64,000 bases of DNA, from positions 124,001-188,000 of the forward strand of contig NZ_NIRS01000001.1 of assembly GCF_002934665.1 (NCBI RefSeq), read 5' to 3'. Shown in pieces: positions 56,338 through 64,000 of this stretch; position 1 is the stretch's first letter, and each line of letters begins with the position of its first letter. The stretch comes from Pseudomonas laurylsulfatiphila. GTDB taxonomy: Bacteria; Pseudomonadota; Gammaproteobacteria; Pseudomonadales; Pseudomonadaceae. The notes under the pieces are model-generated. The model ran no database searches. It had not been told where the DNA came from and saw nothing but the letters and a program-made list of their open reading frames with translations. The translations under genes and the position numbers were made by a program.

Positions 56338-56771
56338 TGCCCGGCGCGTACCTCGGGCTGTTTTTCGCGGCATTCGGTGCCGCCACGCTGCTGCCGTTGC
56401 AATCCGAAGCCGTGCTGGTGGGGCTGCTGCTCAGCGACCGCTACTGGCTCTGGGCACTGCTGGCGGTGGCCACGTTCGGCAACGTTCTGGGGTCGCTGCT
56501 CAACTGGTGGCTGGGGCGGGGGATTGAGCGGTTCCGCGACCGGCGCTGGTTTCCGGTAAGCCCCCGGCACCTGGAAAAAGCCCGGCTGCATTACCAGCGC
56601 TACGGCCATTGGTCATTGCTGCTCAGTTGGCTCCCGGTGATCGGCGATCCGCTGACACTGGTCGCCGGGGTCATGCGCGAGCCATTGGGGCGCTTCCTGC
56701 TCATCGTCACCCTGGCCAAAGGCGCCCGTTACGGCGTGTTGGCCGTGGCGACGCTGGGCTGGATGGGTTGA
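56337..56771 (+). CDS. YqaA/DedA-type small membrane protein
   Basis: 144 residues from ATG 56337 (TGATG overlap with the previous stop). Hydrophobic helices alternate with LPLQSEAVLVGLLL, GNVLGSLLNWWLGRGIERF and HWSLLLSWLPVIGDPLTLVA, the SNARE-associated (VTT/DedA-related) YqaA pattern with the conserved G-(x)-P-Gly-type turn. The function is unknown; coupling to the DUF411 gene suggests membrane or metal homeostasis. Confidence 0.87.
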   Translation: MPGAYLGLFFAAFGAATLLPLQSEAVLVGLLLSDRYWLWALLAVATFGNVLGSLLNWWLGRGIERFRDRRWFPVSPRHLEKARLHYQRYGHWSLLLSWLPVIGDPLTLVAGVMREPLGRFLLIVTLAKGARYGVLAVATLGWMG

Positions 56772-56856
56772 ACCATCGAGGGCGATGATTGCCTGTGTTT
56801 AATGCCGCCCTAATCGAGCCGATCCAGCATCGGCGGATTTTCCATGGAGCACTCCC

Positions 56857-57894
56857 ATGTCGCGCCCCTTCCCCCGCTGGTTGCCCGGCCTGTTGTTGAC
56901 CGCCGCCCTGCCCGCCATCGCCCACGCCCAAACCCAAACCGAAGCGCCGGAATACGGCCCCGAACTCCAGGGTTTCGATTATCCCTACACACTCAAGCAC
57001 TTCGCCTTTGAATCCCAGGGCCAGTCCCTGCAAATGGGCTATATGGACGTCGCCGCCCACGGCAAGGCCAATGGCCGCAGCGTGGTGCTGATGCACGGCA
57101 AGAATTTCTGTGGCGCCACCTGGGACAGCTCGATCAAAGCCCTCAGCGACGCCGGCTATCGGGTCATCGCCCCGGACCAGATCGGCTTCTGCAGCTCCAG
57201 CAAACCTGCGCACTATCAGTACACATTCCAGCAACTGGCGACGAACACCCAGCAATTGCTCAAGGCATTGGGCATACAGAAAGCCACCCTGCTGGGGCAC
57301 TCCACCGGCGGCATGCTCGCCACTCGCTATGCCTTGCAATACCCCGAACAGGTCGAGCAACTGGCACTGGTCAACCCCATCGGCCTGGAAGACTGGAAAG
57401 CACTCGGTGTGCCTTACCGCACAGTTGATCAATGGTACGAACGCGAACTCAAGCTCAGCGCCGACGGTATCCGCAACTACGAACGCAGCACCTACTACGG
57501 CGGCCGCTGGAAACCCGAATTCGATCGCTGGGTCGACATGCTCGCCGGCCTGAACAAAGGCCCGGGGCATACGCAAGTCGCGTGGAACTCGGCGCTGATC
57601 TACGACATGATCTTCACTCAACCGGTGTACTACGAATTCCAGAACCTGCAGATGCCGACCCTGCTGTTGATCGGGACGTCCGATACGACCGCCATCGGCA
57701 GTGACATCGCCCCGCCCGAGGTCAAGGCGAAGATCGGGCACTACGACGTCCTCGGCAAACAAGTGGCGAAGTTGATTCCCCGGTCCACGCTGGTCGAATT
57801 CCCCGGCATGGGCCACGCGCCACAGATGGAAGAACCGGCACAATTCCACCAGGCCCTGCTCGCCTGGCTGAACAAGACCAACCCCGTGCGTTAA
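56857..57894 (+). CDS. Secreted alpha/beta hydrolase
   Basis: 345 residues with a signal peptide ending near IAHA. VVLMHGKNFCGATWDSSIKA is the oxyanion strand, LLGHSTGGMLATRYAL the nucleophile elbow with Ser, TLLLIGTSDTTA the acid strand and FPGMGHAPQMEEP the His. It is a periplasmic or secreted esterase/epoxide-hydrolase-like enzyme of unknown substrate. The 85-bp gap to the preceding gene includes GGAG 8 nt before the ATG. Confidence 0.88.
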   Translation: MSRPFPRWLPGLLLTAALPAIAHAQTQTEAPEYGPELQGFDYPYTLKHFAFESQGQSLQMGYMDVAAHGKANGRSVVLMHGKNFCGATWDSSIKALSDAGYRVIAPDQIGFCSSSKPAHYQYTFQQLATNTQQLLKALGIQKATLLGHSTGGMLATRYALQYPEQVEQLALVNPIGLEDWKALGVPYRTVDQWYERELKLSADGIRNYERSTYYGGRWKPEFDRWVDMLAGLNKGPGHTQVAWNSALIYDMIFTQPVYYEFQNLQMPTLLLIGTSDTTAIGSDIAPPEVKAKIGHYDVLGKQVAKLIPRSTLVEFPGMGHAPQMEEPAQFHQALLAWLNKTNPVR

Positions 57895-57907
57895 AGAGGA
57901 AAGGCTG

Positions 57908-58861
57908 ATGCCTGTGCAGATTGCAGTGCTTGATGATTGGCAGGATGTGGCGCGGGATGTGGTGGACTGGTCGGCGCTGGACAGCGTCGGCCAGGTGAGT
58001 TTTCTCCATGACTACCCCGCCGACAACCAGACCCTGGCCGAGCGCCTGGCCGGGTTCGAGGTGATCTGCGTCATGCGCGAGCGCACGCGCTTCGACGAAG
58101 ACCTGCTGCGCCGCCTGCCCAGGCTCAAACTGCTGGTGACCGGCGGCATGCGCAACGCCGCCCTGGACCTGAAAGCCGCCGCCGCGCTGCGCATCCAGGT
58201 CAGCGGCACCGACAGCTACAAACACGCCGCGCCGGAGTTGACCTGGGCGCTGATCATGGCCGCCACCCGCAACCTGGTGGCCGAAGCCAATGCCTTGCGT
58301 ACCGGCCAGTGGCAACAAGGCCTGGGCGGCGACCTGCACGGCAAGACGCTGGCGATCCTCGGCCTTGGCAGCATCGGCCAGCGCGTCGCACAATTCGGCC
58401 AGGTATTCGGTATGCGGGTCATCGCCTGGAGCGAAAACCTCACCGCCGAACGTGCGGCGCAAGCCGGCGTGACCCGAGTCAGCAAGCAAGAGCTGTTCGA
58501 ACAGGCCGATGTGTTGTCGGTACACCTGGTGCTCAGCGACCGCAGTCGGGGCCTGGTGGACGCGCAAGCCCTGGGCTGGATGAAGCCCACGGCACTGCTG
58601 GTAAATACCGCCCGCGGACCGATTGTCGATGAGGCGGCGCTGATCAAGGCGCTGCAGAAACAACGCCTGGCCGGTGCCGCACTGGACGTCTTCGAGCAGG
58701 AGCCGCTGCCCGCCCACCATCCGTTCCGGACCCTGGACAATGTATTGGCCACGCCCCATGTCGGGTACGTGAGCCAACAGAACTACCGGCTGTTTTTCTC
58801 GCAGATGATCGAGGACATCCAGGCCTGGGCGGCGGGGGCTCCGATTCGTTTGCTGGGTTGA
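57908..58861 (+). CDS. D-2-hydroxyacid dehydrogenase
   Basis: 317 residues. The NAD fold is LAILGLGSIGQRVAQFGQVF, with LVTGGMRNAALDL, LVLSDRSRGLVDAQALGWMK, LLVNTARGPIVDEAAL and ALDVFEQEPLP carrying the catalytic Arg-Glu-His set (His in TPHVGYVS). It begins 13 bp after the hydrolase gene with GAGGAAAGG upstream and is probably co-transcribed. It would reduce a 2-keto acid; the substrate is unassigned. Confidence 0.92.
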   Translation: MPVQIAVLDDWQDVARDVVDWSALDSVGQVSFLHDYPADNQTLAERLAGFEVICVMRERTRFDEDLLRRLPRLKLLVTGGMRNAALDLKAAAALRIQVSGTDSYKHAAPELTWALIMAATRNLVAEANALRTGQWQQGLGGDLHGKTLAILGLGSIGQRVAQFGQVFGMRVIAWSENLTAERAAQAGVTRVSKQELFEQADVLSVHLVLSDRSRGLVDAQALGWMKPTALLVNTARGPIVDEAALIKALQKQRLAGAALDVFEQEPLPAHHPFRTLDNVLATPHVGYVSQQNYRLFFSQMIEDIQAWAAGAPIRLLG

Positions 58862-58872
58862 ACGAAAATCCC

Positions 58873-58963
58873 CTGTGGGAGCGAGCCTGCTCGCGAAAGC
58901 GGTGGGTCAATCAACATTAATGCTGCCTGAGACTCCGCTTTCGCGAGCAGGCTCGCTCCCACA
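58873..58963. repeat. REP pair (GAGCGAGC type)
   Basis: CTGTGGGAGCGAGCCTGCTC facing GCGAGCAGGCTCGCTCCCAC, 11 bp after the dehydrogenase gene. Confidence 0.88.
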
Positions 58964-59067
58964 ATGAATAATTGTGCATGCTGGAGTGTTCTCATCACAT
59001 CAACCTTGCACTGCGCCTGGCCGGGCGCGAACTGATCTGAAACCCATGAACCTGTGGAGCAAAGCCC

Positions 59068-59610
59068 ATGAATAGTCGTTTTGCGTTTCTGATGACCCCG
59101 TTGTTGCTGACCGTTGCGTTGTCCGGCTCCCTCGCCCTGGCCAACGGCGGTGGCGGCGGTGACGAGCCGCCCGCCAGACCCAACTGCCCGAAAGGACAGG
59201 TGCTCGATACCCGATCGCAGCGGTGCGTCAGGCAGACCAGCAACCTGGTGCCTGACGAAGACCGCACCAACTATGCCTATCAACTGGCCAAGGACGGGCG
59301 TTATGAAGAAGCCCTGGCCCTGCTCGACACGCTGAAACAGCCAAATACCGCAAAAGCGCTGAACTATCGCGGCTACGCCACGCGTAAACTGGGACGCACC
59401 GACGAAGGCATCGGTTATTACCTGCAATCGGTAAAACTCGACCCGCAATACGCGCAAGTCCGCGAATACCTGGGCGAGGCCTATGTGGTCAAGGGCCGGC
59501 TGGACCTTGCGCAGGAGCAACTGCAGCAGATCAAATCCATCTGCGGCAATACCCAGTGCGAGGAGTACCAGGACCTGGCCGAAGCCATCAACGGATCATC
59601 GAAAACCTGA
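59068..59610 (+). CDS. Exported TPR-repeat protein
   Basis: 180 residues; signal peptide ending near LALA-NG, then a Gly-run and a short Cys segment (PNCPKGQVLDTRSQRCV). Three tetratricopeptide-like repeats follow (TNYAYQLAKDGRYEEALALL, ALNYRGYATRKLGRTDEGIG, AQVREYLGEAYVVKGRLDLA) and a Cys-containing end. It is probably a periplasmic scaffold. The ECF sigma gene follows 24 bp later, so it may be the first gene of a three-gene unit. Confidence 0.87.
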   Translation: MNSRFAFLMTPLLLTVALSGSLALANGGGGGDEPPARPNCPKGQVLDTRSQRCVRQTSNLVPDEDRTNYAYQLAKDGRYEEALALLDTLKQPNTAKALNYRGYATRKLGRTDEGIGYYLQSVKLDPQYAQVREYLGEAYVVKGRLDLAQEQLQQIKSICGNTQCEEYQDLAEAINGSSKT

Positions 59611-59634
59611 CAACCCGAGCGGACGGAGGTCGCC

Positions 59635-60159
59635 ATCGCCAGCGATCAGGCAATACGAACGGAACTGAACCAGCATCTGGCGCGTTTATGGCGCTACGGT
59701 CTGCTGTTGTCCCGGCAACGGCATGTCGCCGATGACCTGGTGCAGGCCACCTGCGTGCGGGCGCTGGAGCGGGCCGGGCAATACGAGCCGGGGACGCGCA
59801 TGGACCGCTGGCTGCTTAGCATCCTGCACTCGATCTGGCTCAATGAAGTGCGTGCCCAGCGGGTGCGGCAAGGTCAGGGCCAGGTGGATGCCGACCAGGC
59901 CTTGTCGTTCGATGGAGAGTCCGTGGCCCAGACCCACGTGTTGGCGGCACAGGTCATCCGCCGCGTCGATGCATTGCCCGAGGCCCAGCGTGAAACGGTA
60001 TTTCTCGCCTACGTCGAAGGGTTGTCCTACCGCGAAGTCGCCGACGTGCTGCAAGTGCCCATCGGCACGGTCATGAGTCGCCTGGCCGCGGCCCGGGCGA
60101 AACTGGCCGAATATCCACCCTTGCACACGGTGCCCCACCCTTACCGAGGAGAACATTGA
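59635..60159 (+). CDS. ECF RNA polymerase sigma factor with non-canonical start codon
   Basis: About 174 residues. Region 2 is VADDLVQATCVRALERAGQY and MDRWLLSILHSIWLNEVRAQ; region 4 is LPEAQRETVFLAYVEGLSYR followed by EVADVLQVPIGTVMSRLAAA, a complete RpoE-like ECF sigma. Homology to region 2 starts before the first in-frame ATG/GTG/TTG (TTG 59707), which would truncate it. GGAGGT at 59625-59630 lies 4 nt before ATC 59635, so ATC may be the start. The stop overlaps the next ATG (TGATG). Confidence 0.85.
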   Translation: MASDQAIRTELNQHLARLWRYGLLLSRQRHVADDLVQATCVRALERAGQYEPGTRMDRWLLSILHSIWLNEVRAQRVRQGQGQVDADQALSFDGESVAQTHVLAAQVIRRVDALPEAQRETVFLAYVEGLSYREVADVLQVPIGTVMSRLAAARAKLAEYPPLHTVPHPYRGEH

Positions 60160-60920
60160 TGAACGCGAAACCCTCGGACGAACAATTAGTGGCTTATCTC
60201 GACAACCAACTCGATGCCGAGCAGCGCTCGCGCATCGACGCCGCCATCAGCGCCGACCCGATGCTGAGCCTGCGCCTGCAATGGCTGGGTCGCAGCAGCC
60301 TGCCGTTCAAGGACGCCTACGATGAACTGGCCCGGCAGGCGCCGGTGGATCGCCTGCAAGCCATGCTCGCCACAATGCCCTCACCCGCCCGCCCCGGGCT
60401 CAGCCGACGCTGGTTCCTGGCCGCCGCGGCCGGGCTGCTGGCCGGCGGCGTGCTGGCGGACCGTTTGTTCCTCGGTTGGCAAGCGAGTCAGCAGACTCAC
60501 AGCTGGCGCGGCCTCGTGGCCGATTACATGGCGCTCTACGTGCCGGAAACCCTGGATCACCTGCCCGCTGATGAAGCTTCCCAGCGGGCCCAGCTGCAGA
60601 CCATCGATGCACGCCTGGGCCTCGACCTCGCGCCGGCAAAACTGAGCCTGCCCCGTGCCGAGTTCAAGCGGGCGCAAATCCTCGAGTACGACGGTGCGCC
60701 CATCGCCCAGATCACCTACCTCGATCCGGCGCACGGCCCCATGGCGCTGTGCGTGACCCGTTCCAACAGCGGCAGCCGCCATTTCGCCCAGGAACAGCGG
60801 CGCGAGCTGAACATCGTGTATTGGGCGGACATGGAGCACGCCTGGATGTTGATCGGGCACCAGCCGATGACGGATCTGGAGGAGATGGCCAAGGTGTTGC
60901 GGGGCCGGTTGAGCGCTTGA
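60159..60920 (+). CDS. Membrane-anchored anti-sigma factor
   Basis: 253 residues from ATG 60159 overlapping the sigma stop; GAGGAG is upstream. SDEQLVAYLDNQLDAEQRSR is the zinc-less anti-sigma-domain start, one membrane helix lies at RRWFLAAAAGLLAGGVLAD, and the periplasmic part contains WRGLVADYMALYVPETLDHL. It should hold the cognate ECF factor inactive and sense a periplasmic signal. The target genes are not evident in the window. Confidence 0.9.
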   Translation: MNAKPSDEQLVAYLDNQLDAEQRSRIDAAISADPMLSLRLQWLGRSSLPFKDAYDELARQAPVDRLQAMLATMPSPARPGLSRRWFLAAAAGLLAGGVLADRLFLGWQASQQTHSWRGLVADYMALYVPETLDHLPADEASQRAQLQTIDARLGLDLAPAKLSLPRAEFKRAQILEYDGAPIAQITYLDPAHGPMALCVTRSNSGSRHFAQEQRRELNIVYWADMEHAWMLIGHQPMTDLEEMAKVLRGRLSA

Positions 60921-60966
60921 TACGCAGGCACAGGTTTGCGGGGTCGTAAAAAGCCCCCGCAAGCCA

Positions 60967-61242
60967 TCATGTTGTTCTGCTGCCGACGCCCGACTTCTCA
61001 AGGTCGTGTACCCTTGGCGGCACACCATCCCCCCCGCTCGTCATCGTGTATCTCACCGCATCGCCGACAAGAAAACAGGCGTTACCCTCTGCGGTCATGT
61101 TCGGCCCAATCCGGATCGCCAAGGTGCAACAGCCGTCATCAGGCATGACCATCGCAAATTTTGTCGACAGGCTTTCGACCTTGACGTCCCTGATTGCACT
61201 GATCGTGCCCTGCCCGCTGGTTTTTATTATTGGCGCGCCCAT
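60967..61242 (-). CDS. Hypothetical protein, 91 aa
   Basis: 91 residues from ATG 61242, with GGAGG 5 nt upstream; a longer version from 61296 lacks this support. The chain is beta-rich (ISAIRDVKVESLSTKFAMVM, CCTLAIRIGPNMTAEGNACF, LVGDAVRYTMTS) and has a short polar end. No membrane segment or known motif is seen. Third-position bias is moderate, so coding status is likely but not certain. It converges with the anti-sigma gene. Confidence 0.5.
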   Translation of the reverse strand: MGAPIIKTSGQGTISAIRDVKVESLSTKFAMVMPDDGCCTLAIRIGPNMTAEGNACFLVGDAVRYTMTSGGDGVPPRVHDLEKSGVGSRTT

Positions 61243-61352
61243 TCGTCCCTCCAGCCTTGCCGCCCTGTATTGACTTCGCAGGCTAATGAGACCCATAAGC
61301 GTGGCACCTTGCTACTGTCAAACCTGACAGATAATGCGGCCGTTTGTCGAAA

Positions 61353-62654
61353 TCAGACCGGCAATGGCAACCACAAGCGAAACCGCGCCCCGCCCAGCGG
61401 CGAGGCTTGCACCGTCAGCGTGCCGCCCTGGGCTTCCAGGGCGCGCCGGCTGATCGCCAATCCCAGTCCGAAACCACCCGTGGCGCGATCTCGACTGCGG
61501 TCAAGACGGTAGAAGGGTTCGAAAATCCGCTCGCGCTCGTCATCCGGTATGCCGATGCCGTCATCGTCGACCCAGATTTCACAGCCACTGGCATAGACCT
61601 GCACACCGATCTGGATACGCTTTTCGCAGTAGCGCATGGCGTTGCGCAGCAGGTTTTGCAGGGCGCGGGCGGTCAGGCGAGGGTCGAGGCTGAAGCGTTC
61701 GAGCTGGCCGTGCAGCAGCACGTCGATGACGATCTCCGGGGACTCCAGCTCCTCGTCGACGCTGCCGAGGATGCTGTCGATGAACTCATCCAGTGACACT
61801 TCGACCCGCTCCGGTAGTCGCGCCGGGTTTTGCAGGCGACTGTAGGACAGCAACTCAAGCACAAGCTCATCGAGTTCCCGAATGTGCGCCACCAGGCTTT
61901 GCAGGCGCTCGCGGCTGGCCGCCGGCAAGTCGTCGGAGAGGGCCAGCGCCAGGCCGAAATCCAGGCGGGTCAATGGCGTACGCAACTCATGGGACACCGC
62001 ATTGAGCAAGTCGCGCTGCTGGTTGAGCAGGTTCTCGATATCCCCGGCCATGGTGTCGAACACGCTGGCCAGGCTGCCGATGTTGGAACTCGGGGAGATT
62101 TGCGTGCGCTCGCCCAGGTGGCCCTTGCCAAAGCGTTCGGCCGCGCCCTTGAGGCGTTCCAGGTCACGCCAGTGCGGACGCAGCCACAGCAACAGGCACG
62201 CGAGCATGGTCGCGCCGATCAGTACGTTGATGCTCCAGTACAACAGGTTGACGTCCAGCGGATCCGGCGGCACCACCATTTGCACCACGGTGCGCTCGTT
62301 CAGCGGTGCGACCGCCAGCGTACGCCAGCCCCAGTCACCCACGCGCACGACGTTCTCGCCCCGCTGCAAGCGCTGCTGCTCTTCAGGCGTCAGGCTGCTG
62401 TCGTCGTTACCGCTGAGCACGATGTGCAGCGGATTGAAGTCCTTGTCCATTTCGGCGGCCAAGGCCGGCCACTGTTCGGCCGGAGCCGCGTGAAACTGTT
62501 TGACGATCAGCGTTTGCAAGCCACGGGAGTAATCGAGGTTGTAGGTGACAAAGCGTTCGTGGAACACCTTGACCACCAGGTCCGGCACCAGATAAATCGC
62601 CGCGCTGAACGAGACGATGGTCACCAGGTACAAGCGAAAGAGGATTCTGAACAT
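61353..62654 (-). CDS. RstB-like sensor histidine kinase
   Basis: 433 residues: TM1 near 5-25, a periplasmic loop, TM2 near 138-158, HAMP (LERLKGAAERFGKGHLGERT), HisKA with phosphoacceptor His222 in NAVSHELRTPLTRLD, and HATPase_c with N-box LQNLLRNAMRYC, DDDGIGIPDDERERIFEPFY and GGFGLGLAISRRA. It lies 4 bp after the response regulator. The pair resembles RstAB/ParRS systems; the divergent RND efflux gene suggests control of that pump. Confidence 0.92.
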   Translation of the reverse strand: MFRILFRLYLVTIVSFSAAIYLVPDLVVKVFHERFVTYNLDYSRGLQTLIVKQFHAAPAEQWPALAAEMDKDFNPLHIVLSGNDDSSLTPEEQQRLQRGENVVRVGDWGWRTLAVAPLNERTVVQMVVPPDPLDVNLLYWSINVLIGATMLACLLLWLRPHWRDLERLKGAAERFGKGHLGERTQISPSSNIGSLASVFDTMAGDIENLLNQQRDLLNAVSHELRTPLTRLDFGLALALSDDLPAASRERLQSLVAHIRELDELVLELLSYSRLQNPARLPERVEVSLDEFIDSILGSVDEELESPEIVIDVLLHGQLERFSLDPRLTARALQNLLRNAMRYCEKRIQIGVQVYASGCEIWVDDDGIGIPDDERERIFEPFYRLDRSRDRATGGFGLGLAISRRALEAQGGTLTVQASPLGGARFRLWLPLPV

Positions 62655-62658
62655 CGGT

Positions 62659-63360
62659 TCAGCATTCCCACTCGGAACGGCTGAACAGGTAGCCCTTGCC
62701 CCACACGGTCTTGATCTTGCGCGCCTCGCCGGCGTGGTCGTCGAACTTGCGCCGCAACTTGGAGATCGCCACGTCTACCGAACGGTCGGTGCCGTTGAAT
62801 TCGATGCCGCGTAGGCGTTGCAGGATCTGGTCGCGACTCAGCACCTCCCCGGCATGTCGGGCCAGCACCACCAGCAGGTTGTACTCACCGCTGGACAAGT
62901 CCACCAATTGCTCGCGCCAGGTCACGGTGCGTTCGGACAGGTCGATGCACAGGTTGCCCATCAGAATGCGGTCGTTGGCGGTCTGTGGCTCGCTGAGGCT
63001 GCTGCGGCGCAACAGGGTCCGCACCCGCGCCAGCAGCACCCGTGGCTCGCAGGGTTTGGTGACGTAGTCGTCGGCCCCCATTTCCAGGCCCAGTACCTGG
63101 TCGTGGCTGTCGTCGCGGGCGGTGAGCATCAGGATCGGCAAGGTCGCCGAATCGGTGCGCAGCAGGCGACAGACTTGCAAGCCGTCGAGACCGGGCAGCA
63201 TCAGGTCGAGGATCACCAGGTCCGGCGGATTGAGCCGCGCACGCTCGCGCACATGATCACCGCGACCGATCACGCTGACGGAATAACCGTTGCGTTCCAG
63301 GTAACTGGCAATCAATTCGGCGAGGGCGGTGTCGTCTTCGACCAGGAGGATGTTGGGCAT
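62659..63360 (-). CDS. RstA-like OmpR-family response regulator
   Basis: 233 residues. Receiver: ILLVEDDTALAELIASYLER, phosphoacceptor Asp52 (LVILDLMLPGLDG) and Lys102 (DDYVTKP). The winged-helix effector reads LSSGEYNLLVVLARHAGEVL followed by SRDQILQRLRGIEFNGTDRSVD and KIKTVWGKGYLFS, close to RstA of E. coli. It is the first gene of the pair and diverges from the efflux adaptor. Confidence 0.93.
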   Translation of the reverse strand: MPNILLVEDDTALAELIASYLERNGYSVSVIGRGDHVRERARLNPPDLVILDLMLPGLDGLQVCRLLRTDSATLPILMLTARDDSHDQVLGLEMGADDYVTKPCEPRVLLARVRTLLRRSSLSEPQTANDRILMGNLCIDLSERTVTWREQLVDLSSGEYNLLVVLARHAGEVLSRDQILQRLRGIEFNGTDRSVDVAISKLRRKFDDHAGEARKIKTVWGKGYLFSRSEWEC

Positions 63361-63399
63361 GGGGTGTTTCCAGCAAACGCGGTGGTGACCATCAGCTCG

Positions 63400-63469
63400 C
63401 TATCGCTGGCAAGCCAGCTCCTACAAGGGATCGCATTTCAATTGTAGGAGCTGGCTTGCCAGCGATAGC
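63400..63469. repeat. REP pair (GCTGGCAAGCCAGC type) between rstA-like and efflux genes
   Basis: CTATCGCTGGCAAGCCAGCT and AGCTGGCTTGCCAGCGATAG are perfect facing arms, lying within the divergent promoter region rather than at gene ends. Confidence 0.87.
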
Positions 63470-63627
63470 GGCCTGACAGGCGCAATAAAATTCAAGGACT
63501 GAAGGATATACGCCCTCACTCGTCTCTGAGTAAAACCCTTACACAATTTCACACAGCACCAACAAAGCTTCACCGCTACCCTCGCCTGCGCCCAGTAGGA
63601 TGCTGGGAGTCTTTATTGGGGTATTAC

Positions 63628-64000
63628 ATGTCGAAGAATCTGCTTGCCAGGCTCAGTCTGATTGCTCTGGCGTTGACACTGGGTGCGTGCGAGAAGGCCT
63701 CGAATGCCGAGGAACAGGCGCCGCTGGCCACGGTTCGCATCGAGACCATCGAAGCGCAACCACTGACCATCAGCAGCGAACTGAGCGGACGGATTGCCGC
63801 ACCGCGCATGGCCGAAGTGCGTGCCCGCGTGGCCGGCGTGGTCCTGCAGCGGACCTTCCGTGAAGGCAGTGACGTGAAACAGGGCGATGTCCTGTTCCGC
63901 ATCGACCCGGCGCCGCTCAAGGCCGACTTGGACAGCGCCGAAGCAGCGCTGCGCAAAGCCGAGGCCAACGCGTTCCAGGCCCGGTTGCAGGAACAGCGCT
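63628..64000 (+). CDS. RND efflux periplasmic adaptor (MexA/AcrA family), 3' end outside window
   Basis: The first 124 codons only, from ATG 63628. A lipoprotein signal with lipobox LGAC (MSKNLLARLSLIALALTLGA C) is followed by ISSELSGRIAAPRMAEVRAR, VAGVVLQRTFREGSDVKQGD and VLFRIDPAPLKADLDSAEAA, the barrel-sandwich start and the first coiled-coil helix of membrane-fusion proteins. The RARVAGVV form is nearest to MexC-like adaptors. The inner-membrane pump gene should follow to the right of the window. Confidence 0.93.
   Translation, partial: MSKNLLARLSLIALALTLGACEKASNAEEQAPLATVRIETIEAQPLTISSELSGRIAAPRMAEVRARVAGVVLQRTFREGSDVKQGDVLFRIDPAPLKADLDSAEAALRKAEANAFQARLQEQR

Noticed and set aside
60921..60966. 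Hairpin TTGCGGGG...CCCCGCAA as a terminator of the anti-sigma gene
   Set aside because: The arms pair, but there is no T-run on either side, so intrinsic termination is not supported.

Overview
The window reads as chromosomal DNA of a Pseudomonas of the P. fluorescens lineage. The evidence is the complete fapABCDEF amyloid operon, a PvdQ-type pyoverdine/AHL acylase, DpkA, the high G+C content with strongly GC-biased third positions, and many short palindromic repeats (REP/REPIN) of the GTAGGAGC(C/G)AGC...GCTCCTAC kind found between pseudomonad genes. All calls come from reading the sequence and from knowledge of protein families; no database was searched.

Layout. 1-220 is the 3' end of a protein with a peptidase_S74 (tail-fibre type) C-terminus. 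0.2-6 kb holds an alpha/beta hydrolase, azoR with a divergent LysR gene, a MmcQ/YjbR gene, DUF1294-uppP, and a pnuC/nadR-like NAD-salvage pair. 6-13.4 kb is the Fap functional-amyloid locus. It has a sigma-54 type promoter, fapA-F, a striking tandem array of six 123-bp REP units, and a convergent VpsR-type sigma-54 activator (BrfA-like). 13.7-20 kb holds a small orphan gene, a delta-60-repeat protein, nhaB and gnd-zwf. 20-28 kb holds a CptA-type phosphoethanolamine transferase, zapE-DinB-GNAT, an aldo/keto reductase, an AT-rich non-coding stretch and a RibD/DHFR-like protein. 28-31 kb is a polyamine module (speB, a PotF-like binding protein, a divergent LysR gene). 31-40.5 kb is a branched-chain acyl-CoA catabolic cluster: a forward pair fits valine (3-hydroxyisobutyryl-CoA hydrolase and an acyl-CoA dehydrogenase), and a reverse set fits isoleucine (enoyl-CoA hydratase, acyl-CoA dehydrogenase, thiolase, SDR, acyl-CoA ligase). 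40-43.4 kb holds a nitrilase with its LysR gene, small proteins and dpkA.

43.7-48.5 kb is one 1610-codon gene for a giant toxin-like protein whose C-terminus carries an aspzincin-type HExxH...DxxY signature. It is the least conventional gene here. 48.7-52.2 kb holds a FecR-type anti-sigma gene (FpvR candidate) convergent with pvdQ. 53.3-55.3 kb is a divergent LysR/aldo-keto reductase pair, both with single-base frameshifts near their 3' ends. 55.9-60.9 kb holds a DUF411 copper-type protein with a YqaA-like membrane protein, an alpha/beta hydrolase, a D-2-hydroxyacid dehydrogenase, a TPR protein and an ECF sigma/anti-sigma pair. The window closes with an RstAB-like two-component system divergent from an RND efflux adaptor cut by the right edge.

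The best-integrated system is the Fap locus: minor and major fibril subunits (FapB, FapC), protease FapD, FapE, the outer-membrane channel FapF, a -24/-12 promoter in front of fapA, and a sigma-54 activator gene at the far end. Repeated CGTTGTTACA motifs, one inside a perfect-armed palindrome, lie 60-160 bp upstream of the promoter and are candidate activator sites.
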